DNA of 64,000 nt from Chamaecyparis obtusa (GCA_027943335.1 BSBK01001301.1:248001-312000); one strand, 5' to 3'. Counted from the first letter of the stretch, positions 11,501-26,500 are shown. Numbers and translations are program-made. Notes: a model not told the origin generated them from the letters alone.

Positions 11501-14500
11501 TAACTGATCAAACCATGCCAAACTCCAAATGCAAAACCACAATATCATGAAGTACCCAGAAAATGATCAATATACTAAAAACACAATAAACTAAACCAAG
11601 ATCAATGTCAAAGTTTCAATTGCATAATCAGGAACATAAACATGACAACCATGATCTAAAACATCTCAACCAAAGAGATAACATGCTCCATATGAACATA
11701 ACCATATCATGCCAAAACTCTAAATGCATCTCAAGAGTGTATCATGACATGATATTGAAAAACATCCTAATAACAAGGATAACATGTCAAAAGAAAACAT
11801 AAACAACATCTTTACCAAGGACCCCTATGAGTCCTTAAGATGATGAATCTACATCACTACCAACAATTCCCACTGAAGCGTGGTACCGAGTCTCGCATGA
11901 CATCATGACAAACATCTTCTTCATGAAGATTGAACCAGACATCAATTGACGTCTAACTTGCCAAAATAACTCAGTAGGAATTACCATCATCACTCTGAGA
12001 AGATGTAGAAGACTCAGAATCTGAAGAACTTTTCTTTTCTTTCTTCTTCTCTTTGCAATTCTTTCGAATATGACCAATCTGCCCACAATTCCAACACTTC
12101 GCTTTGGACTTCTTTCCAGGAGACTTAGATCTTTCCTCTGACTTGGATTTTGACTTCTTGTCCTCCTTGACTCGAACAACAAGAGCCTCCTTAACCATCT
12201 TAGAAGATTTCCTTCGTACTTCTTCTGACAGCAACGAAGCAACCACATCTTCCATCTTGAAAGTGCTTGTTGTACTCCCAATGGCCATCACCAGATGATC
12301 CCATGTGTCAGGCAAAGATCATAACATAAGCATACATTGATCCTTGTCATCAATCTTGACTCCTATGGAAGTTAACTGTGCAATAATCATGTTGAAAACA
12401 TTCAGATGATCTGCTACAGATGTACCCTCATCCATATTCAAGGAATACAACTTCTTCCTCAAGAACAACTTGTTTACCAGAGACTTTCCTTGATAAATGT
12501 CACCAAGTTTCTTCCATAAAGAAGTTGTTGTCTTCTCCTCATGAACATTTAACAGAACAAAGTCTACCAAATAGAGTTTGATTAGCCCTTTGGCTTTTCT
12601 ATCTGGGAGATCCCAGTCCTCTTGTCTCATGCTTGAAGGTTTAACTCAAGCCACTACAAACCAGAGATCTCTATCTACCAGCAGATCTTCCATCTTGAGT
12701 TTCCACAACTCATAATTGCTACCATCAAACTTCACATTATCTACTCTTCCTAATTTGCTCGCCATCTCAATTTGCAATATTGATTACCAGTACCCTGCAA
12801 ATCACCCACTACAGAAATGAGACAAACAACCTGCCCACAAGGATAACCCAACTAGCCTTGCTTTGATACTACTTGTTAGGAAAGAAGAGTGCTGAACACT
12901 TTCCACAGTATCAAGTTCTTAGGGGAGAATAAACCAGGGACGACTATCAATTTCAATTACAGTCATTAAGATGCACAAAAGTAAATAGAGTAAGCACAAA
13001 AGGATAAACAAGCATAAAACAGAACACTAGTATTTCCGTGGGAAAACCCTTATGGGTAAAAAACCCACACACCCAAAGCAATAGTCACTTATATTATCGT
13101 AAATCTAGTTACATATAAGTTACAAATTGTTTTCTTTCGGATATACATTTTCAACCTCAGTTCTACAATTGTTGAATACTCGATCACCAAGTTTCACAGA
13201 GATTGACCCTCTGCAACTTATCAAGTATCTCAACAGCATTAGTGCATCCCCTACTTGCTATCCTCTCACTGCACCATACCAACGAATCCTATAGTGATTT
13301 ACACACACCACAATTCGTTATGAAATCTGGTACTTTAACCATCACTTCACAAATGGTCAACTAACTCAACCTTTCCATTCATCCAATCCAACCGGCGGTC
13401 ACCACAAAGTTGTGTGTTCGAGCATCACTGCACAACGGATACTAGTCCACGGGCATCACTGTACTGGCACCGGCTTCAGCATACCAGCTCCACTGAAGTG
13501 GCACCGGCTTCAACATGCATCACTGTACCGGCACTGGCTTCAACATGCATCACCATACTGGCACCGGCTTCAGCATACCGACTTCCCTATATGCTTCACC
13601 TCCAGCCTCGCATACCACTTCACCGTCAGATACCGGCTGCACCATACCATTCATCACTCAGTTCGCCACTCTATTGGCAATGTACATGATGGACGCCATT
13701 GAGCAATCACTGTATGGTCATGGCACTCACCGTACAGGTCATGACAGCCACCGTACGGTCAGGAGTTGAGTCCTACGGTGGACCTCGTACGGTGGAACCC
13801 CGTATGATAGATTCACCGTACGGTGACTCCACCGTACTTCGTCATACTCCAACAGAATGGATGGATTTATAGTTTGTAATCTTGGATATCACATTTTCAA
13901 CTTGTTTTTAATTGTGGGAACAATTTGAAAATCATCTACAGTGGTAAATGTACTAACTAATGGCAGTGCTACAGAGAATAAAAAATTTAAATTTGGTAGG
14001 ACAAACCGAAGAAATCAGGGGCACCTCTGTTTCAGATTTTTTCATTAAGAAATGGTTCTCATTTCTAATATAAACATTCAACAATATTTCAATGAAGCTT
14101 GAATTTTACTAATAACAATATTGTTTTATAACTGTCAGTACTAACAGACATTTACATTTCTCATTTACATTTCTCAAGAATGAAAGGATCTACAAATGTA
14201 GATGGATGGATTTACATTTTTTTTCAACCTAATTTTGTAATCTTGGGTTTCACGCTTCCAACCTTTTCAATTGTTTAAATAGTTTGATAATTGAATATAT
14301 GTGGACAGAATTTATAATAAAAGAGGACCCAGTATTTCAGCAGTTGATTTGGCCAGTTTTTTATTTATATTTAAGGCTTCAGAGTTACATCATCAAACAT
14401 GATGTTACATCAGCATACTTCTTTTGAGGTGTTCAAAAAAAATAAAAGAAAAAAGAAAGGTAAATAAATGTAAACTATCATACTTTATTGATACATTAAT

Positions 14501-17500
14501 GTTGATTTGTCATTTTTCAGATTTAAAAAATTCTGAAATACATTTCATTCTATTATGAATACTTATCATCAATACTAATAACTTTGAATCACAATTATTA
14601 ATATAATATTATTAAAATATTATACATTGAATTAACAAATATTATAATAACTATTAAAACATGTTTAATTATTAAATCATTTCTTCTAGAATGAAATAAG
14701 TATGACAGTGCTGCAGGGAGTTAAACAACAGAAGAAAACAAGGATGTCTCTCTTTTGGGTCTTTTTCCATTTTCTTTAGCTTGTTTTGCCTGCTTTCTTT
14801 TTTGGGTAAGCCAGCCCATTTCCATCTTTTTTCAGATCCCAGGGTGCTTTTGTGGAGTACTGGAATTCTTAGTTTAATGTTTATATCTACTCGCTTATGA
14901 GTCTCAACTGCAAGCAAGATTTTTGAGTTTTCAATGCTCCACAGTTTATATTTTTAGGGACTATTTTCTTCTTGAACAGAAATGGGCTATCATTTAATTA
15001 CTTATGATTCAAATAATAACCAATCAAAAGATATAAACAAGATATTCATTGTGCTAATCTAAATTATCAATTCAGATAGAATTTATGTTGCTCTTGATAT
15101 AAATTGCAATGAAAAAACAAATATATTGGAATAAGGTACAAGAAATCTTAGCTAACATGCTTATTGTGTGGATGTTTGTTATATAGGATGGGCAGATAAG
15201 ATTCACGGATTAACACTGAAAATGAGTGGACCATATCAGGGTTATACCTTGCAGGAGCCTATTGGAGTTGTGGGTCAAATAATACCATGGAATGGCCCTC
15301 TGTTTATGTTCTTCAGTAAAATAAGCCCTGCCTTAGCATGTGGATGCACCGTCGTCATAAAATCTGCAGAACAAACTCCTTTAACTGCCTTCTATGCTGC
15401 CCAAATGGCCAAGGAGGTAACTTATAGCATTGCTTGAAAATTTATAAGAAGAAAACTTAAAACAGTTTGATATCACAGTTAAACTAAGTGCATGCAAATG
15501 GATGCACAATGTAACAGGCAGGAATACCACCAGGTGTTCTTAATGTGTTGTCTGGTTTTGGAGAAATAGCTGGTGCAGCCATGAGCAGCCATATGGATAT
15601 TGATAAGGTATTGCTATCTAATATGTGTATTGTTATCTAAGATGTTTATGCATTTAGACAATTTGTCATAAACTTAGAAGATTGCATTATCATATTTCCT
15701 TCATCATTAGTTGTAAGGAACTCATGAACTCATATGATACATTGGTATGCTGTGTTGTGTGGTTAATAATATCAGATTTCATTCACTGGGTCAACTGAGG
15801 TAGGGAGACTAATAATGGCAGCATCTGCAAAGAGCAACTTGAAGCCTGTGTCATTGGAACTTGGTGGGAAATCACCTCTAATTATTATGGATGATGCTGA
15901 TGTTGAACAGGCCATTGAAATTTCTCATCAGGCTATCTATGCTAACATGGTTGGTTCTATTTGTCTCTGCACTATGAATTTGATACCTTTTGAATTATTG
16001 CAATTGTTTCTAGATTGAATAGTGTTAGAGATATTTTTCTATAATGTTTCAGATTACACTCGCAATCTATCATCAAAATGATAATAGAGATTTCAAGGAG
16101 ATATAAAATGTTTGTTACAGGTCAAGAAATAATCTAAAAAGGAGACTTCATTATTTTGAGCTCTTTATTATAGATCACAGAGTATGATCCAAAATGTTGA
16201 TGAAAAAATTTCTACACAATCTAATCTGAAAACAACTACAATTATTCACTATCAATCATAAAAACTTAATTTAATATTTTTTTCTCTTCTCATTGCCACA
16301 CTCAATTTGAAATGGCAGGGGCAAGTATGTTGTGCTGGATCCAGGATATTTGTTCAGGAGGGCATCTATGATGAATTTGTGAAAAAGGCAGTAGAAAGAG
16401 CAAAGAAACGAACGATAGGGGACCCTTTTCTGCCAGGAGTTGAACATGGGCCTCAGGTAACTCTTCAACTTGAGTTCAATGGTCTATTGGATGAGCAGGG
16501 TTAAATATTTGTAATAATACTTAGAAACTAAAATATATTTGTTATATATTTAGATTAATAAGTGATAGTGGGTATGTTTGTTTTGGAAATGTACACATGA
16601 TGAAAGATAATATCATTTAATTTTATAATTAAGAAAGATTTTTTTAATGAAGATTTTTAGTTGTAATTATTTTTGTTGTTCTTAAAATGTGATTAATCTA
16701 TTAGTGAAAATATATTGAATTTCATGTGTTGGATTTTGAAAATTCTAATGTGTAAGTCGAGGTCCGATCTACATACAGATTTGTCTTCAACATTTTTCTT
16801 CAGCCTTGCTCAATGAACAACTCTATTTTGGTGTTCACTTAGTCAAACTTCATCTACTCTACTCTATTTCTTCTTGATATTTGATTTCTAAAAGTAGTTA
16901 ATATCTATAGAGGATTGTTGTTAATGTTTGCGACAACACGTTCTTCTAGGTTAACTCTAAAAAAATGTAGGCACAAGATCATAGACAATACAGAACCACC
17001 CCAAAATGATGTATGGAAATCCATTAGTTGTTTTGGTGAACTAAATCTAAATGTTTTTTTATTCACTGTTTCTTTATTTTTTTTAATATGAAAGAGGATG
17101 TATGTGGAATGAGTTATTTGGATGATAAATGCACATATATCATCAAATTTCTTAAAACATGTATCTAGTTATCCCAAGGTAAGATTAAGCCAAATTTTAA
17201 GCTTGAATTTTTAGAAAGAAAAGAGTCAACTCTATAACCACAAGGTTGACCTTAGACATAACTATGGAACTCACCTTTGGTAGCCAAATTGTTAGATCTA
17301 GACGAATAGCTATGTAAAGGTAGGTTATAGATAGATCCAATAAATTTTTAGATAATACGAGTGCATTGAATTATGTATGTGTAAGTATATAGTAAGCCCA
17401 ACTTTGCATATTCTATCATTTGTTGATATCATATGTATCTAGATATTTTCTTAAATTGGCTGCAAATATAGGCAAGAAATAGCATGGTGTGCAAATTTTC

Positions 17501-20500
17501 CTAGTATATTATTTCCTCACTTCAGGGTTCATGTGAAACCTAAAATAATCATGCGCCTCAAAATTTATAACATCCACAAACAAGCATGTAACTAAATATT
17601 TCTCAAAAAAAATACAAACGAGGGTCTATATAAAGTAATGGACCATGCATGATGCAATCATGTAGCTTTGCCCTTCCCTGTGCGCTCTCCTTGAGAACTT
17701 GTAAAATAAAAGAAAAATATGTCACAGACAAATTCTTTCTCCTAAGTGGAATTAATTAAAAAATAGGAGCTTTATTAAACTATTCAAAAAATAGAATAAA
17801 TTAGTAAGCCTATGAAAACCACTTATTTAGGAGACGATAATTTTTCATTTGTCTCCGAGTGGTGATAGGAAGGTAAAGTGCACGAGGTGCTAGGTATGTC
17901 ACGCGGTAATGCTCTATTTGGTCATAATGATTAGTCTTTAAAACACCACTTTTAACTTGAAATCCCAACACAGGAATGTCAATGACAATATATGCTCCTT
18001 CAATTAGTTGTATTCGTAGGATGTAAGGAATTGAAGGAGAGGAAAAGCCATGGATGTAAGCAGCACAGTGACCTCTATTTGAAACTAACATTGGTTTTCA
18101 AAAGTGTCAACTATTCTTGAATAGAAAAACCCTACACACTACACAAAGCATAACTATTCTCCAAATTCCTAAGTGAATTAAATGCAAATTCTTCTCTCAA
18201 ATCCATTGATTGAATGTGGATTTTCATGATCATTTGGATATGAAAATCATTTCAAATAATTCAATTACTAAACAATGACATTTGAGCCACCAAAACACCA
18301 TCATCATTATAGAAAGCCAATAATTTGAGATGTTGACTAGAATGAATCTATTGATATTATTTCTTATACCGATAAATAAGGTTTGAAAGCAACTAAAGTT
18401 GTAAGTATCTTTATGTCCTTGTTTTAATTTGAGAATAAATTCTAAAATTATTTGAATCTATCAAATTTAGGTAAAAAATATAATGTTGATATGGAAATTT
18501 ATGAAAAACAAGTTAAAATTAGGGCAATTTGATTCCTTTGGAACCCCAAAAATGCATAATACACCAAAATCAGATCAAATACTACAAAATTATATATTAA
18601 TTGAAAATTGTAAATGAAGAAAACAATTAGGTTTTGGGAAAACTACAATTTAAATATAGTTGTTTTAATTGCAAAGTCGATATGCATATTTAAGTACAAA
18701 TATGTTTGTTGTCTTAGTTAATCAAGTAATATATGAACTCTTTTATGGAATGTTAGAGATAAATAATACTTGGGAGAAAAATCATGAAGCATGAGTCTAA
18801 AGAAGTCAACCCTACTTCCCAAATCACATTTGAACGGGGAAACATTTTAAATACTAACTCCACATGCATATACCTAAAAAACATCAAATAAAGGATGGCA
18901 AGTCTAGATACAACTAGATGAGCAAATAAAATAACTCTAAATGTACTAGACAAAGTTATTTTTTCCCGATTTCTATTCAATATCTTATATCGGTCACATG
19001 GAATGCATCAAACAATATTATCAAAAAAAGGAGTGTGGTAGTTATATAATTTATAATTCTAGTTGATATCAACACAAATTTCATCAAGGATACATTCAAC
19101 AATTTTTTTTAGAAAGTAAAGTGGGACTTATTAATAGGTTCAAAAAAGAAAATGTATGAGAGGATACCAAGAAAACATAAAGAACACGAATTCTACATAT
19201 ATTGAGCATCCCAAGAAAATGATTGCTAAGTTATCTGAAACTCTATATAGGAGTGACTTTTGGCAAGATGTTGGAGACATTATCACAATGCTAAGTAGAG
19301 TTGTGTGGGGATACCAAAAGCTACTTTCCTTGAGTAATGGGTGTAATTCTACATTACTTATATTTAATTGGTGAAAAAGCCAACATGATACACTAGGGTA
19401 ACCTCATCAGCAATAATTTTCATGAACAACTTGTAAATTATAAAAAGACCAAAAACTTCTTCATAAAATCTTATCTAGTTTATGTATTAGCTCAAAAATC
19501 AATATTTCTAGTCCTATAATGGAAAAGAAGTCTTGGATTTAATCCAAGCAAATTATTATTATATGATTATTATCCACAATCAAAATTTAAGGAATCTATG
19601 GAATTCCATAAAAGAGTAAAAGATGATTTTTCCATGTGGTTGGTGAGGACAATGGAAGAATATGAAAAAAAAATGTCATCAATTGAATATAGTTTTAAAT
19701 AAGAAAGAATGATAATTGATTGACTCAATTTCCTAAGTTCTCATAAATCAAAGTAGAGGGGTTCCTACATCCCCTATACATCCTTCTATAAAATTATTTT
19801 ATTAGAACTGACAAGATTATTGATAGAGTCGCATACATTCTTAGAGTCAAAGTACATAATAAAGGTACATAAATTTGTATTGTTATAGGATGGTGTCCAT
19901 GTGTTGGTGTGGCTAATGTAAAAGAATATAGTGCAAAATACAACTGCACAATTTGTATCCATATGAAGCTAGTCCAAATTTTGATCCTTTTGGTAGAATG
20001 AAGAAATGTGTATCCTCTTCTCTTAAGAACATTCCACATTTCAAACACTTTTTAGAAAATTGTAAAGATGATCATCATGTTAGAAAGATAAGTTATTATA
20101 AGATAACTAAAGATCAAATGAACATATTGAACACTCACATGGTACCAAATTAGGTAAAGGATGATGGAGTCTTTTTAGAAAATACATATGAAATGTAGAG
20201 AGTTTTATATCATCCCATTGTAGATCCTAATTATTCAAAACTTGAGATAACATTTACCAAAGCACTTACATAGCATATTCTTAACAATAGTGAAAATTGG
20301 TTAGTTTTTTATATAAAAACATTGTCAACATTGGCACAAGGTGTTAGTTTGATGTAATTAATAACATTTCTTTCAAGAAGGAAAAAAATGAAAAGAAGAT
20401 GAGGATGTTGAAATCATCTTAGTAAATAAAATAAAAATCCATGATACATCCCTAGTGCAACTTGGCGAGGAGTTAGGTGTAGGTGCAACTAAACTTATAG

Positions 20501-23500
20501 TTGTAGATATTTCTATCAATTCTAGAATAAATATTGTTATTGCACCTCTATAATCAAATATTGTAGAACATATTATTGCATAGCATGCAAGTATGCCATC
20601 AAATTTAGGTATATCCTAAGATATACCATTGTAAAAGCTAACCAATTATTGTCAAATTGGTTTCTATTTAAGTAAATAAAACACACTTCATGTCATGACT
20701 ATCATTGTCCTATATTGAAAAAATAATTAGAGAAATGGATGCACAATAGTTGGCACAATTTGATGTAAGTAGTCATAGAATGGATACTTTTGTGAATTAA
20801 AGAAAAGTAAAAAAAAAAAGTGCATGTTGAATGAGACAAAGAAAATACAGTTGAAGAATTATTTGTCCATTAGGAAATGAAATAAGAGGATCCTCCTTAG
20901 ATCAATGTGTACAAAAATCAAGAGATGATTGAGAAGATAGTGTAGCATGACAACATTATTCTAACTCAACACATTTTTTAATAAATTAATAAAGAGCTAG
21001 ATGTAAGTCCAAAACAAGTCCAAGAAAATATGCCAAAAATAGCATAGTAAAAAAATAGATGGAAGAAACTATTCTAGAAATTTTATTGCCAAAAATTGAA
21101 GGAGAAATTAAAAAAGAAGAGAAATCATAGGAATCCAAACAAGAAGTTGTACAAAAAAGTTTGGAAGATACTTTAAAAATATCCATGAGTCAAACTCATT
21201 CAAAATATTAAATAATATAAATGTAATGATGAATATAGAGTTCACTAGCTTCTATGAGGCAAACTAGGAAACTTAGGCCTATCTTCCAATCAATACATTA
21301 GGAAGGAGAACAACTCACCATGCTTAAGATGACTCAAGAACATAATAGGTGTAAGGATCCTCCTTCACTATATGGAATTTAGAATGTTGAATGTGTAAAT
21401 GGAATGGGGAGATGCAAGATCTAGGACTAGGAAGAGAGAGAAGGAGAAGACTGTAAAATAGAGACAATTATCAAACTAATATGTAAATTTTGAGACTAGA
21501 CCTAAGAAGTTAACACAAAGACAGACATGTACCACAAATATCATCCCAAAGTGTGTGTCAAGGGTGGCTTGGGAAGACAGGGGTGACTGGACTTGCCCCT
21601 GTAGGTGAAATTTGCACTTGTCTTGCCAAATTTTGATGTTGGACCCCAAGATCTGAAGAAAATAGGTATGCCTTCCTAAATCAAGCTTTGAAGATTTGGT
21701 ATCTATTGCCTACACATAGAAAACAAGGAAATTATTGGGAGAAAGGAGTTTTCCTCAGTCAAACCTGTGTTTAGGAATCAACCTTGAAATTACATCTAAG
21801 CAAAGGAAGTGTTTTGTTATTAGTAGATGCTTGATAAGAGTCTTATACATTGATGATGCAAGTACTTCTTGAAATGAGATCACAAGTGTTGGTGCAATAT
21901 CATGACTCCACAAAGACCTAAAAGGATATCACAAAAGACATTCTTGCATAATTCTTCCTAGACTTTCCATGAAGAGATGAATTCTTTAATCTTCTTGAAT
22001 ACTTGATTGTTTGAGTGTTTTCTTGATCTTCTTACCTTCTCCCTTTGATCACTTTTTTTTATTTCTTGATTGGTTTCTTTGTTACCCAAAGTCGGAGAGG
22101 GAGCATTTCTTTCATACCTCTCTAGGCCATTTCAGGGCTCAAAGGTCGAAGAGAGCCAAATTTGAATTTAGAATCCTCCTTAAAATCACAATAAACTCAA
22201 ATTCAAATTTGGGCCCAAGTTAGCATGTCAAGGGCAACTTCTGATGACATAGTTGTAAAATTTACGACCTGCTCTACCTAGGTTGCCCTTGTCAAGGCAA
22301 AAATGGCTCAAATTTTAATCGGGGGTTAATATGATCATAAGGATTTTGAAAATGTGTGCCAGATTGGGTTGTGAAAATGGGAAATGTGTAAGATAGGCTA
22401 CACACGGTAATAGGTCCTCTGTACACAAAATATAATGTTTTTGTTACAACTAGCAGTTTTCGTTGCACCAAAAGATCGACCTATCAATGCTCAATACAAC
22501 CACTAGACTTATAGAAGACACGAGAGGTTGTTAAACCATGTCATGAATCTTGAAAGGGGATGGTGGCGGTTAGTCTAAAAATCCCCCCTTCAATGTCACT
22601 CGAGGGGATTCAAACCTGTGACAAAGCTCTAATACCACTTGTTACAACTAGCGGTTGCCATTGCACCAAAAGATCAACCTGTTAATGCCTTATACAACCA
22701 CTAGAATTATAGAATACATAGGAGGATACTAAACTATGTCACTAATCCCAAAGGGGGACATTGGTGGTTAGTCCAACAGTTTGAATAAAATAATTAAAGG
22801 GGGCACACCTATAATTAAGGGCCCTCATTAATTAAATGAAGAGAAAATACTTAAATGTGTGGTAAAAGTATCCAATAGTGGCATGTTTTGATGGTTAAGT
22901 TTTTTTTTTTTATTCTTTCCATCAAGGTTCAAATCCCATTGGGTATGAGGTCCCCCATTTATGGCCTCACCGTTTCATAGCTCTGGTTCAAAGCACTTAC
23001 CTCTATTTAAAAAAAAATGCATGGTAAAATTCATAGAGTACATATACAAATGAAATAGACTAAAATGGGTGTCAACTAAGCATAAATTGTACACCTTATT
23101 AAGGTTCTTACAATTGAGGACACTACATTTAGCCCCGACTTTAGTGAGAGTATGAGTCTACATGCATACTCACGATAAAGTATAAGAACAAGATATGATA
23201 GAGAAAAGATAAGATCATGGAAGACTTAAATAGATAAGACATCACTAAGTTAAAGGGAATCGCCCAAACCAAGGATCTTGACTCATGTAATCATTTGTAA
23301 GGACACACAAAACAAAAGACAAAAAGACAAAAGACACGACGCAAAGTACTAAAAAAAGGCTTGAAATCAACTAGTTTAAGAGATCTCAATGAACCAAATG
23401 TCTCAACTACTAGTATCATGCTTAGAATGTTATTGCAATACCATAAGTGGTACCATAGGAAGAGAAAGATAACATGCTAAGGTTAAGACAAGATTCCATG

Positions 23501-26500
23501 ATCTAACCAACTAGAAAAGCCATGAGATCATGAAATAGAGAAGAGAGAAACCATGGATGCCATGAGATAGGAAATTGAGTTATACTAGGTGATCCATGAA
23601 AGAAAGAGAAGGATGCTTAAAAAATGGCCTAGAAAATTATGTTATGCTACTTCCACTCATCCAAAAATAGAATTTTGCACAAAGATGAAGTTGATAGTCT
23701 AGCAAGTTGTGTTACGCTAGTCAACCCATCTCAAGGATTAAACAAGAAAAGCACCATTTTCAAGGAAATCCACCATAATATGCACAAGGGCATAAAAGGA
23801 TGCAAAAGGGCATAAAATTGAATAATGCACAAAAGTCGTAGAAGGATGCACAAGATCATAAAATAAAATGATGCACATTGGTGTAAAAGGATTCAAGGGT
23901 CATAAAGGGATACATGGTGGCATAAAAGGATGCACAAGGGCATAAAATAAAATAATGCATAAGAGCATAAAGGATTTAGGAATCCATTATATAATATAAA
24001 AGGAGGCCACATATATTTCCCACTCCTTAATATTGCAACATAAAACAATGGTGTCATATTAAGAAAATGTAGAACAAGGATACCCGCCTTCAACACTAAG
24101 GAGATGTCCTTTAAGCAATAATTTATATAAAACCCTAGCAAAAGATGCATAACTCTTTCTAGAGCCAAGGAAAGATAATTGTGTAAAAAGATATCTTGCA
24201 ACATGTGTGAAAGCTTCCTTAGGAGGAAGATATATTTGTTCCAATACATCTACAGGCCAAAAGGAGTTATTGAACTAAAATAAAATCGTCAATACCAAGA
24301 GGGGAAGGAGAACAAGAGTTCACATTTTTAGCCACCCTATTTCTAGGTAGGAAAAATGGGTTCTTGGTGAAAGGTGACACACTTTAAGCCTCTAAGTAAG
24401 GGATTTGTTTATGACGTATATGATTTTGCAAATAAGGAAGAGATTTTAATTAGGGATACACACCTCTTGTATAAGAGGGAATCCCCAATCAAGGTAATTA
24501 ATTCCCTATAATAAAATATTGCATGATAAACAAATGCAACTCCACCAAGAAAAGTGGATATTTAGAAAAAGTTTGAAAGGAAACCCCTTTCCCCCCAAGT
24601 GTAAAGGAAAGGGAAATGATAATACATTATGTATATTGAGTGAAAGATCAATTATAATAGACATAAGCTCCTAAAAAAGGAAGAGATTGTAAACAAGAAT
24701 AAAAATCTAAGTTGTGTTAAACAAAACAAGTCCATACAAGGAAGGACATCATATCATAATATATGCAAATCAAAAAAGAGATAATGGATCCTTTAGAAGG
24801 ATGAGGGAAAGAGAAACCTTGCCCCCCAAGTGGAAAGACAAGGAAAAGGACATATTATGTTTCTCACAAGAGAAGATTGGAAAGTAAAGTATATCATCAT
24901 TAAAAAATAAGAGCCCCAAATGAAGTAAGCTACTAAGATCACATGGTGTGTAGCAATATAATAGGTTAAAGGAATGCTGAGGCACTACTTCTATAGTATC
25001 AGTATCAGTAAGTTGTGTGATTTTTTATGTGGAGTTCATAAATTTTATTAGGTAAGAAATGACTAATCAAGTCTTGAAAAGGGTTGTGAATAATGTTTTC
25101 TTGAGTTTTAAATCCTAAGTCTTGTCGAGTGCCTTGTGAAGGAGAAGTATCTAAAGGGACTTTTTCCATTTTTCCAAGGTCTTGTCCACTATAGGTTTTT
25201 GTAGGATTCAAGCTATAGCCAATCTAATTAGATGTCTTTAATTTGGAAGGTGGAGGTCTTTCATCATGAATTTTATGAAAAGGTGTTATGTAGGAATGTA
25301 TAGTAGGAGGATTGATCTCTATAGGGATATCCTTAATGTTATCAACATTTTTTTCATTCACTTTAGGAGGTTGGGAAGAAGTGTTATCACATAGGCCTTC
25401 ATCTTCAATCAATGGTAGTTATGAGATAGATTGTGAATAAAATGCAAATCATCATCTTGTCTCCAAATATGTTGATAGTTATGATAAGTTGTAGGGTGAG
25501 AAAGGAGGATCTAGAGAGGTACCATGCTTAAGTTCTTGGACTAAGGTACCTTTAGGAAGATAAAATTTACTTCTCTAATTTGGAATTCATAGGAGGGTCA
25601 AAGTTGTCTTCATTGGAAAAATATACCTTAGGAGAGGTAAAAGTGTGATTCATTAATGCTTCATCTATGTGAGAAGTGTCATGTAAGTTTAACAAAGGTA
25701 AAGTGTCATTAAGAGGAGTAATACCATCCTCATTATTTTAGATAAGATGATCTTTGAAGAGGAACAAATATAACTCATTAAGGACTCATCTATAGAGGAA
25801 ATGTTAATTAAATACATATAAAGTGTGGTATCACTTGGAGAGATAGCCATGATATTATCCTCTTGCACCAAATGGTCATTATAGGAGGGTACAATTCAGG
25901 AGAAAGATCAACGTTTACCTTTAAGGCCTCCTTCTTAGTAAGGAGATCCTCAAAATAAATGTTGATAGTGTCTTCTTCCACCAAAATATCCTCATGGATA
26001 GGAGGGTATGTAGGAGAGGGATAAAGTGATAAAAGGGATGTTAAACCAAGCCCACCTTTTCTTAATATTTGCATCATGAAATTTATCTATTGAAATGAGA
26101 ACATTTCTTATTTTCCAAATGAAAATATATGCCAAATGCTTTTAAAATAAGATATAAAAAAGTACAATTCTTATGTATTTTTTCCTAATGCAAAGTATAT
26201 ATGGATCTAAATATGATAATGTCATGCAAGAATCATATTTAAACTAGATATAGACACCAAATAAGAAGTGAAAACGTAATGACATTGGGTTCACCAAAAA
26301 TGCCATGATGAATATAGAGTTCAATAGCTTCTATGTGGAAAACTAGGAAACTTAGGCCTATTATCTAATCAATACATTAGGAAGCAGAACAACCCTCTAG
26401 GCTTAAGATGACTCAAGCGTTGAATGGGTGAAAGGGTCCTCGTTCACTATTTAGAATGAGGAATATTGAATGTGTAAATAGAATGGGGAGATGAAAGATC

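Larger units (their letters stand above)
9095..13854 (-). mobile_element. Non-autonomous gag-only Ty1/copia element, antisense in ALDH intron 3
   Basis: The LTRs are at 9095-10581 and 12874-13854, with TGTTAGG...CCAACA ends and a perfect 5-bp duplication GAATG. The element lies on the minus strand. GCTTTGATACTA at 12860-12871, two bases from the right LTR, is the complement of a tRNA-Met-type primer site. TCTCCCACTT at 10582-10591, abutting the left LTR, is the complement of the polypurine tract. The 2.3 kb interior encodes only gag (12765-11971); nothing resembling protease, integrase, RT or RNase H follows. This is the gag-only (TR-GAG) type of element that needs enzymes from a partner. The left LTR is 506 bp longer than the right because of an internal duplication. 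Confidence 0.9.
9003..15186 (+). other. ALDH intron 3 (6.2 kb, contains a copia element)
   Basis: Donor GTAAGT at 9003, acceptor TTATATAG ending at 15186. Removing the copia insertion (9095-13854 plus one copy of its GAATG duplication) leaves an intron of about 1.4 kb. The part from 13860 to 15186 is AT-rich and non-coding, with nothing recognisable in it. Confidence 0.85.
21227..23127 (-). repeat. Left (3') LTR of the LARD-like element, with nested TRIM and SINE
   Basis: Starts TGATGAATATAG, ends GGACACTACA. Without the TRIM (22442-22778) and the SINE (22868-23018) it would be about 1.4 kb. Confidence 0.65.

Noticed and set aside
16307..16504. A short gene starting at the ATG at 16307
   Set aside because: The ATG lies in intron 6; the acceptor at 16317-16318 and the next exon show it is ALDH exon 7 read with intron on both sides.
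17810..18091. 93-codon minus-strand frame as a gene
   Set aside because: No domain, no neighbours, inside an intron; likely chance or an old repeat.
19156..19374. hAT transposase (DUF659-like) assignment
   Set aside because: Only a few residues agree; no dimerisation motif or terminal inverted repeats were found.
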